The position numbers and the translations under genes are program-made. DNA of 6,206 nt, from contig JAEXPB010000262.1 in assembly GCA_023438965.1 (NCBI GenBank), forward strand, positions 1 to 6,206, in the 5' to 3' direction. The DNA is from Bacillota bacterium. Lineage in GTDB: Bacteria; Bacillota; Clostridia; Saccharofermentanales; UBA5734. This document shows, piece after piece, positions 1 through 4,496 of the stretch (positions within the stretch are counted from its first letter, which is position 1; each line of letters opens with the position of its first letter). The notes beneath the pieces were generated by a model that searched no databases, was not told the origin of the DNA, and was given only the letters and a program-made list of their open reading frames with translations.

Positions 1-698
1 TCGGCGATGGCCAACTGGCGGGCGATATTGTCGATCCGGCAGCCGGTGTTGCAGAAGACTGCCGTCTGGGGCACCGCTTGCTTGACCCGGGCCAGAACCT
101 GGGTGTCGGTTTCGCTGCCGGCAGTCAAGCCGGAGACGCACAGGATATCCGGCCGGTTGTTGAAAACCGTCGTCCGGGCGATATCGGCAATATCGCGGTC
201 AGCCAGGTATTGGGCGGCTTCCGGCACGATATTGAACATCAGCTTGAGATCACGGACGCCGAGTTCCATCTTATGGCGGACAGTTACGCCGGCGTTGGTG
301 TTCCAGAGACCGAAATCACTGGCATAGACGCCGGACATGATCTCCCGGATGAAACGGGCGCCGGTTGCCGCAGCCAGATCGATCGAAGCCTGCGGGTCCC
401 AGAGGACATTGACGCCGAACGGGACACGAATCTCCGGCATCAGTTCGCCGATGACGCGGGCCATCGCGGCCGCTGTAACCGGCTTGACGCTGGTCAGGTA
501 GGGCAGGCTGAATTCATTGGAAAACATCACGGCGTCCACACCGCCGTTCTGTAAAGCCAATAGGTCATGACGAGCCAGTTCGACCACCTTTTTCATACCG
601 CCGACCTGGTCATAATACGGGTCGCCGGGCATGGCCTGGAGATGGCACATCGCAACGATCGGTTTCATCGTGCCAAAGGTTTCTGGAATCCATTGCAT
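1..698 (-). CDS. BtpA/SgcQ-family TIM-barrel protein (3' end cut off by window edge)
   Basis: The frame opens at the ATG at 698, preceded by a strong AAGGAGGA (713-706) seven bases upstream, and stays open for 232 codons to the window edge. Family members are usually about 250-275 residues, so only the last few dozen residues are missing. Family landmarks seen in order: MCHLQAMPGDPYYD at residues 17-30 (the BtpA 'HL..LPG.P' block), NGGVDAVMFSNE at 51-62, VPFGVNVLWDP at 92-102, GARFIREI at 113-120, and VSGLTAGSETD at 188-198. The closing stretch NTGCRIDNIARQLAIA at 217-232 fits the phosphate-binding end of a TIM barrel. BtpA was named for a role in photosystem I accumulation in cyanobacteria. 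In heterotrophs the family (SgcQ) sits in sugar-type operons and its reaction is not established. It is the fourth gene of the leftward operon, 81 nt after the kinase. I infer a cytosolic enzyme acting on the phosphorylated product of the kinase. Family assignment is firm; function is open. Confidence 0.9.
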   Translation of the reverse strand, partial: MQWIPETFGTMKPIVAMCHLQAMPGDPYYDQVGGMKKVVELARHDLLALQNGGVDAVMFSNEFSLPYLTSVKPVTAAAMARVIGELMPEIRVPFGVNVLWDPQASIDLAAATGARFIREIMSGVYASDFGLWNTNAGVTVRHKMELGVRDLKLMFNIVPEAAQYLADRDIADIARTTVFNNRPDILCVSGLTAGSETDTQVLARVKQAVPQTAVFCNTGCRIDNIARQLAIA

Positions 699-752
699 TG
701 GGGAATCCTCCTTATAAAATGGGATTGGGTCCGGTCGTTCTATCCGGGTTTG

Positions 753-762
753 CCGGCGCCGG
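753..762. repeat. 10-bp palindrome between kinase and BtpA-family genes, flanked by 8-bp direct repeats
   Basis: CCGGCGCCGG is self-complementary and lies between two copies of TATCCGGG (741-748 and 763-770) in the 81-nt gap after the kinase. A stem from the palindrome alone would have almost no loop and no U-tract follows, so it is not a convincing terminator. It could affect mRNA processing between the two genes, or merely reflect the GC-rich CCGG-heavy composition. Confidence 0.25.
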
Positions 763-779
763 TATCCGGGCTTGGTAAC

Positions 780-2300
780 TTATTGTCCGAGTTCGTGCAT
801 CAGCATCCGGGTCTGGCGGTATAGCTCAGTATAAATGCGCTTGTAAGGTTCATAAAGCCGGTGGCGTTCCGGATCCGGCCGCAGGCAGCCGCGGACACGG
901 GTCAAGGCGGTCATTTCGGCCGCATTGCGGAAGTGCCCTGTCGCCAGGGCGGCCAGCAGGGCGTCGCCATAAGCCGCGCCGCACGTGTCGCCCAGCAGCA
1001 GCTCGCGGCCGGTTATATCGGCGACCATCTGCATCCATTTGGGTGTTTTGGTGCCACCGCCGACGGCGATAATCCGGTTGGTGGCCAGGCCAATCTCGCG
1101 GTAGCCGTCCAGATGCTGGGCAATGCCATAGCCGACGCCTTCGAGGCAAGCCTGGTACAGGTGGGCGCGGCTGTGTTGCAAAGTCAGGCCGAAAAAAACG
1201 CCGCGCGCCGCCGGATCGTTGATCGGCGTCCGTTCACCGCTGAAATAGGGCAGGACGACCAGTCCGTCCGAGCCGGGCGGGATGTCGGCGATCTCCCGCA
1301 TCAGAAGGTCATAGGCATTCCGACCTGTAGCCTGCGCCTGCGCCAGCAAGTCAGGAGACAGGTTGTCGCGGAACCAGCGGGTCAGCGTGCCGGCGGTGGA
1401 CATGCCGGATGCGACCATCCAGGTGTCCCGGAACAGGAACGGCCCGGTCCAGAATCGCCGGTCCGGCTGCATGTGCGGCACCACATGGATCATATAGATC
1501 GACGAGCCGAACATCAGGAGCATGTCACCCGGTTGGCTGATCCCGGCGCCGACGGCTTCGGCGGCGGCATCGGCGGTGCCCGTCGTAACCGGTGTACCGG
1601 TTGCCAGTCCGGTGGCGGCAGCCGCGTCCGGGGTAACCGTACCGGCGATCTCGTCCGTCCAGCGGCAATCCGCCAGCTGGTCCGGCCGGCAGAAGGCCGG
1701 CAGCATGTCGGTCGCCCAGTCCAGGCGCTGCAGATCATAGAGCGGCGTGAAATAAGCTGCGGTGTAATGATCGAGCACATAATTGCCGGTCAGGCGCGCG
1801 GTCAGGAAAGTCGAGGCGGTGATGAAACGGCTGGTCCGGCGATAGATCTCCGGTTCGTGCTTCCGCAGCCAGAGGATTTTCGGTCCGACCGACTGGGATG
1901 TTATGGGATTGCCAAATCTCTGCAGGATTGCCTCTTCACCAAGTCGGGCATTCAACTCGGCGATCTCTTCGCCAGCCCGGACATCGACGCCATACAAAAT
2001 GGCCGGGCGCAGCGGCCGGCCAACCTCATCCACCGGCAGGCAGCAGGGGCCGATCGCGCTGCAGCCGACGCCGCGGATCCGCTGCGGATCGATACCGCTG
2101 TCGCGGATCAGGACCCGGCTGATCCGGCAGAAATCGCCCCACCAGTCGTTCTCAGCGTCATGTTCGGCAAAGCCGGCCTGTGGTGCGGCCATCTTGTGTG
2201 CTACCGCCTGGCTGCCCAGGCAATAACCATCCTGATCGATCAGCATGCCTTTACTTTCATAAGTACCGATATCAATACCCATAAAATAGGCTTTATCCAT
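780..2300 (-). CDS. FGGY-family carbohydrate kinase (xylulokinase-like, substrate unknown)
   Basis: This 506-residue protein should transfer phosphate from ATP to a sugar or polyol in the cytosol. FGGY landmarks: the N-terminal phosphate loop DIGTYESKGMLID at residues 10-22, YGVDVRAGEE at 103-112 (usually 'WnD.R'), GTADAAAEAVGAG at 241-253 with D244 as the expected catalytic base, GSSIY at 265-269, LPYFSGERTP at 350-359, AVGGGTKTPKWMQMVADITG at 412-431, and AAYGDALLAA at 442-451. Length is normal for the family (about 480-530). I chose the ATG at 2300 because AAAAGAGG lies 8 nt upstream and the next residues run straight into the first motif. A TTG at 2345 would add 15 residues with no family match. 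The segment where xylulokinases carry Met-His-Gly reads CSAIGPCCLPVD (80-91), so D-xylulose is not a safe call. It lies 41 nt after the M42 gene and 81 nt before the BtpA-family gene, clearly in one operon. The fold is near certain; the substrate is unknown. Confidence 0.95.
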   Translation of the reverse strand: MDKAYFMGIDIGTYESKGMLIDQDGYCLGSQAVAHKMAAPQAGFAEHDAENDWWGDFCRISRVLIRDSGIDPQRIRGVGCSAIGPCCLPVDEVGRPLRPAILYGVDVRAGEEIAELNARLGEEAILQRFGNPITSQSVGPKILWLRKHEPEIYRRTSRFITASTFLTARLTGNYVLDHYTAAYFTPLYDLQRLDWATDMLPAFCRPDQLADCRWTDEIAGTVTPDAAAATGLATGTPVTTGTADAAAEAVGAGISQPGDMLLMFGSSIYMIHVVPHMQPDRRFWTGPFLFRDTWMVASGMSTAGTLTRWFRDNLSPDLLAQAQATGRNAYDLLMREIADIPPGSDGLVVLPYFSGERTPINDPAARGVFFGLTLQHSRAHLYQACLEGVGYGIAQHLDGYREIGLATNRIIAVGGGTKTPKWMQMVADITGRELLLGDTCGAAYGDALLAALATGHFRNAAEMTALTRVRGCLRPDPERHRLYEPYKRIYTELYRQTRMLMHELGQ

Positions 2301-2308
2301 GGCAATAG

Positions 2309-2316
2309 CCTCTTTT
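2309..2316 (-). promoter_or_regulatory. Ribosome-binding site that fixes the kinase start
   Basis: On the minus strand this reads AAAAGAGG, ending 8 nt before the ATG at 2300. It decides the kinase start in favour of that ATG over the upstream TTG at 2345, whose position would overlap the stop codon of the M42 gene. Confidence 0.75.
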
Positions 2317-2341
2317 CGCTGTATTTGGCCGAATGGCGGCT

Positions 2342-3427
2342 TCAATAGCGGTTCAGGTTGAAGGTGCCGTCAATCCGCAGGGCCATGTCGCCGGCGAGAC
2401 GGCCCAGGCCTTCGATGTCGTTGATGTCAGCCACTTCCACCGGCGTATGGGTATAGCGGGCCGGGAAGCCCAGCTCAATCGACGCCACTCCCGGGCCTTC
2501 CAATTGCAAATAAGCCGAGTCCGTCAACAGACCGACCGACGCGAAGCGTTGCAGCGACTGCTGGGCGTCGGTTGCGACCTGCTCGGCCAGGTCGACCAGG
2601 CCGGCGTGCGGTATCGTGCCGTTCAGCGTACCGCGGCCGTGGAAGGAATAGAGCGAAACGGCGGGGCCGCCGCCCAGACAGGTTTCATAGCGGTTGGCCA
2701 GGTCGGGCGTGTCGCCGGCCAGGACCACATCCAGGCCGATGGCGACATCCGGCCGGCAAGTGCGGGCGGCCAGCATCGCGCCGCGCAGGTTGAACTCCTC
2801 CCACACTGTACCGACCAGATAGACCGTAGCCGCATGCGGCTGGGCGCTGACCACCTCCGCGGCCAGGACCAGGGCAGTCAGGCCGCCGCGGTTGTCCAGT
2901 GCGGTGCCGCTAATCCGGTTGCCGGCCAGTTCCCGGCAGTACGGCTCATAAATGACCGGACAGCCGATGGCCACTCCCAGCGCCCGGACTTCGGCGGCCG
3001 AGGACGCCCCGATATCGATCAGGACAGATGTCACCGGGTCAACAGTGTTTTTCTCTTCCGGCGAAGCGGCATGATGGGATTTGCTGCCGATCACACCGCC
3101 GACCGAACCGGTCCGGGTCAAGATGCGGACCTGCAGCCCCGGCAGGACTTTCTCCGGAATGCCGCCAAGGCGGTCAACCTGCAGGAAACCGTCCGCATTG
3201 ATCCGGCGGACGATAAAGCCCAGCTGATCCATATGGGCATAGATCATGACAGTCGGAGCCGACGCGTCGCTGCCGGGATAACGGGCGATCACATTGCCGG
3301 CCCGGTCGATCCGGACTTCGGCGGCAGTCTGGTGCAGCGCCGCCTGCAGCAGGCCGGCGACTTCCTTTTCATAACCGGACGGGCCGGCTGCCAGCATGAA
3401 GGATTTCAATAAAGTGCGGCTATCCAT
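2342..3427 (-). CDS. M42-family metallopeptidase, SgcX/FrvX-like
   Basis: This 361-residue protein matches the M42 family, cytosolic di-metal aminopeptidases of the TET/glutamyl-aminopeptidase type. Some members sit in sugar operons (SgcX, FrvX) and were once annotated as endoglucanases. All expected metal and catalytic residues are visible: H65 and D67 in YAHMDQLGF, D178 in TALDNRGG (bridging ligand), E210 and E211 in VWEEFNLRGA (general base and ligand), D233 in GLDVVLAGDTP, and H327 in RYTHTPVE. The N-terminal GPSGYEKEV (15-23) and LGGGPAV (251-257) are also typical. Two places differ from the common form: HMDQLG where HMDE.G is usual, and DNRGG where D(D/N)R.G is usual. Neither removes a ligand. 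The ATG at 3427 has AAAGGAG nine bases upstream; that site begins on the last base of the regulator's stop codon, so the two genes are tightly packed. The gene is probably active as a hydrolase. Its substrate, whether peptide or a sugar-linked amide, cannot be read from sequence. Confidence 0.93.
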   Translation of the reverse strand: MDSRTLLKSFMLAAGPSGYEKEVAGLLQAALHQTAAEVRIDRAGNVIARYPGSDASAPTVMIYAHMDQLGFIVRRINADGFLQVDRLGGIPEKVLPGLQVRILTRTGSVGGVIGSKSHHAASPEEKNTVDPVTSVLIDIGASSAAEVRALGVAIGCPVIYEPYCRELAGNRISGTALDNRGGLTALVLAAEVVSAQPHAATVYLVGTVWEEFNLRGAMLAARTCRPDVAIGLDVVLAGDTPDLANRYETCLGGGPAVSLYSFHGRGTLNGTIPHAGLVDLAEQVATDAQQSLQRFASVGLLTDSAYLQLEGPGVASIELGFPARYTHTPVEVADINDIEGLGRLAGDMALRIDGTFNLNRY

Positions 3428-3436
3428 GTCTAGATG

Positions 3437-3443
3437 CTCCTTT
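3437..3443 (-). promoter_or_regulatory. Ribosome-binding site of the M42 gene, overlapping the regulator's stop codon
   Basis: On the minus strand AAAGGAG begins with the final A of the regulator's TGA stop (3445-3443) and lies 9 nt before the ATG at 3427. Such packing lets ribosomes finishing the regulator feed directly into the peptidase gene, and argues that the two are always co-transcribed. Confidence 0.75.
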
Positions 3444-4207
3444 CAGACTATCTCCAGCGTGATGCCGGCATCGGTAAACGCCCGGACATGATCCGGGCTG
3501 ATTTCCCGGCCGGTGATAATCCGGGTGATCCGCTCGAGCTTGCAGATGCTGACAAAGGCGGTCGTGTCGAACTTCGTGTGGTCGCAGAGGACGACCACTT
3601 CCCGGGCGGCGGCCAGAATCGCCCGCTTGACGGCCACTTCATCGGCGTTGGTGATCATGCAGCCATGCCGGAGATCCAGCGCGTCGACGCTCAGGAAGGC
3701 TTTGTCAAAATGAAATTCCCGGATCTGTGTTTCGGCATAATAGCCAGTGGCCGTATAAAATCCCCGGCGGATGCCGCCGCCGACAATCATGGTCTGGATG
3801 TTCGGGCAAGCCGCCAGACCGACGGCGATCAGCAAATCATTGGTTGCCACACTGACATTGGTCTGGTTCTGCAGAAACGGCACCATTTCGTTGCAGGTTG
3901 TGCCAGAATCGATCATAATTGTTTCACCGGCATTGACATGGGCGCAGGCGGCCGCGCCAATCCGGATTTTCTCGTCCTGGTTCTGCTGCCGCTTCTCATG
4001 GAAAGGCAATTCGAAGGTCGTCCCCCGCGTCGCTGACGCCGCGCCGCCGCGGGTCAGAACAACCCGGCGCGTATCGCTGAGCAGGGCCAGATCCCGGCGG
4101 ATGGTCGCCTTGGAGATGCCAAAGGTTTCTGTTAGCTGCGCCAATGTGGCGAAGCGGTTTTGGTCGATATAGGCGGCTATTTTTTCCAGGCGTTCATCGC
4201 GCAGCAT
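3443..4207 (-). CDS. DeoR-family transcriptional regulator
   Basis: At 254 residues this is a full-length DeoR-family repressor, the first gene of the leftward operon. The N-terminal winged helix-turn-helix covers about residues 5-57, with the recognition region LTETFGISKATIRRDLALL at 25-43. The effector domain (about 75-235) shows the family's sugar-phosphate-binding landmarks: IDSGTT at 99-104, VATND at 120-124, GGGIRRG at 143-149, FDKAFLSVDALDLRHG at 167-182, K194, and LCDHTKF at 207-213. Proteins of this family typically bind sugar phosphates and release DNA, which fits a pathway with a sugar kinase as its third gene. The ATG at 4207 is preceded by AGAGAGGA. It lies about 33 nt downstream of the predicted transcription start, so it is probably autoregulated through the divergent control region. 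The counterpart in E. coli would be SgcR, judging by context rather than a sequence comparison. Class assignment is firm; the effector is unknown. Confidence 0.95.
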   Translation of the reverse strand: MLRDERLEKIAAYIDQNRFATLAQLTETFGISKATIRRDLALLSDTRRVVLTRGGAASATRGTTFELPFHEKRQQNQDEKIRIGAAACAHVNAGETIMIDSGTTCNEMVPFLQNQTNVSVATNDLLIAVGLAACPNIQTMIVGGGIRRGFYTATGYYAETQIREFHFDKAFLSVDALDLRHGCMITNADEVAVKRAILAAAREVVVLCDHTKFDTTAFVSICKLERITRIITGREISPDHVRAFTDAGITLEIV

Positions 4208-4246
4208 GGTTGATCCTCTCTGAAGTATCGTGATGTATTTGATCTG

Positions 4247-4275
4247 ATTTTAGGTTGATACTGGTCGATTGTCAA
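4247..4275 (-). promoter_or_regulatory. Promoter of the leftward operon
   Basis: On the minus strand there is a perfect -35 TTGACA (4275-4270), a 17-nt spacer and a -10 TAAAAT (4252-4247) matching TATAAT at five of six bases. Transcription should begin near 4240, giving a leader of about 33 nt before the regulator's ATG. TGAT tetramers at 4240, 4245 and 4256 overlap or flank the -10, where a repressor could block polymerase. Confidence 0.8.
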
Positions 4276-4296
4276 GCCAAATGATGCATTATAATT

Positions 4297-4336
4297 ATAT
4301 TATGATCTAATATGATATATAATGAGTTAAATATGA
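4297..4336. promoter_or_regulatory. Candidate DeoR-type operator: phased ATGA repeats with an inverted repeat
   Basis: Four ATGA tetramers start at 4302, 4312, 4322 and 4333, so they recur every 10-11 bp on one face of the helix; the first two are TATGAT. Read on the minus strand they are TCAT units, similar in style to the direct repeats bound by some DeoR-family repressors such as AgaR. Within the block is also a perfect inverted repeat, ATATTA-TGATC-TAATAT (4297-4313). It lies between the two divergent promoters, upstream of the -35 of the leftward one. Binding by the neighbouring regulator is an inference, and low sequence complexity makes some of this possible by chance. Confidence 0.4.
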
Positions 4337-4344
4337 AATCATGC

Positions 4345-4356
4345 ATCGATATCGAT
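4345..4356. repeat. Perfect 12-bp palindrome ATCGATATCGAT
   Basis: The twelve bases equal their own reverse complement, a form suited to a dimeric DNA-binding protein. It sits between the phased repeats and the rightward promoter, about 43 bp upstream of that promoter's -35. It may be a second operator, or simply two ATCGAT hexamers side by side in AT-rich DNA. Confidence 0.4.
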
Positions 4357-4357
4357 T

Positions 4358-4371
4358 CTGACGCAGGTCAG
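4358..4371. repeat. Inverted repeat CTGAC-GCAG-GTCAG
   Basis: Two perfect 5-bp arms separated by four bases lie just after the 12-bp palindrome and centre about 70 bp upstream of the predicted rightward transcription start. This is a plausible regulator site for the rightward gene. It has no poly-T tail, so it is not a terminator in either direction. Confidence 0.3.
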
Positions 4372-4398
4372 CTGGTTCTTCCCATTTTGATCTCATGG

Positions 4399-4427
4399 CT
4401 GACAATTGATATTCGATAAAATATAAT
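4399..4427 (+). promoter_or_regulatory. Promoter of the rightward membrane-protein gene
   Basis: The -35 CTGACA (4399-4404, five of six consensus bases), a 17-nt spacer and a perfect -10 TATAAT (4422-4427) form a strong housekeeping-type promoter. Transcription should begin near 4434. That leaves about 35 nt to the leader ORF at 4469 and about 63 nt to the main ATG at 4497. Confidence 0.8.
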
Positions 4428-4453
4428 GAAGCCAGTCAGATCAAGTCTGTGAC

Positions 4454-4461
4454 AGAAGGAG
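4454..4461 (+). promoter_or_regulatory. Strong ribosome-binding site serving the leader ORF
   Basis: AGAAGGAG lies 7 nt before the ATG at 4469, ideal spacing for that start. It is 35 nt away from the ATG of the large gene at 4497, too far to serve it directly. Confidence 0.65.
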
Positions 4462-4468
4462 CCGTGTG

Positions 4469-4492
4469 ATGTTCCGGCATCCGCGCAGGTAA
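4469..4492 (+). CDS. Seven-codon leader ORF upstream of the membrane protein gene
   Basis: ATG-TTC-CGG-CAT-CCG-CGC-AGG-TAA encodes MFRHPRR and is led by the only good Shine-Dalgarno sequence in this leader. Its stop codon ends four bases before the ATG of the large gene, a spacing that allows a terminating ribosome to reinitiate. Three of seven codons are arginine, but no attenuator hairpin is visible, so arginine sensing is not supported. Alternatively, a one-base sequencing error or mutation between 4469 and 4492 split what was a longer N-terminus. In the large gene's own frame, a TGA at 4467-4469 blocks any upstream extension. Confidence 0.45.
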   Translation: MFRHPRR

Positions 4493-4496
4493 CAGC

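Noticed and set aside
78..554. A 158-codon plus-strand frame at the left end
   Set aside because: It is antisense to the BtpA-family gene, which runs open from 698 to the edge with family motifs throughout.
699..779. A terminator or separate promoter between the kinase and BtpA-family genes
   Set aside because: The CCGGCGCCGG palindrome has no usable loop or U-tract, and no paired -35/-10 with acceptable spacing was found, so read-through in one operon is simpler.
2301..2345. A longer kinase starting at TTG 2345
   Set aside because: It would add 15 residues without family similarity and overlap the M42 stop; the ATG at 2300 has a proper ribosome-binding site.
861..2348. A 495-codon open frame on the plus strand opposite the kinase gene
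   Set aside because: It mirrors the kinase almost exactly, its translation matches no family, and the kinase strand shows all FGGY motifs. Long antisense frames are expected with this G/C third-position bias.
2333..3412. A 359-codon open frame on the plus strand opposite the M42 gene
   Set aside because: It is a shadow of the M42 gene, whose strand carries every metal ligand; the antisense translation is low-complexity and unrecognisable.
4435..4455. A hairpin or operator at the rightward transcription start (GTCAGA ... TCTGTGAC, and CTGT-G-ACAG)
   Set aside because: Pairing needs a bulge or has a one-base loop; it is too weak to call as a structure or site.
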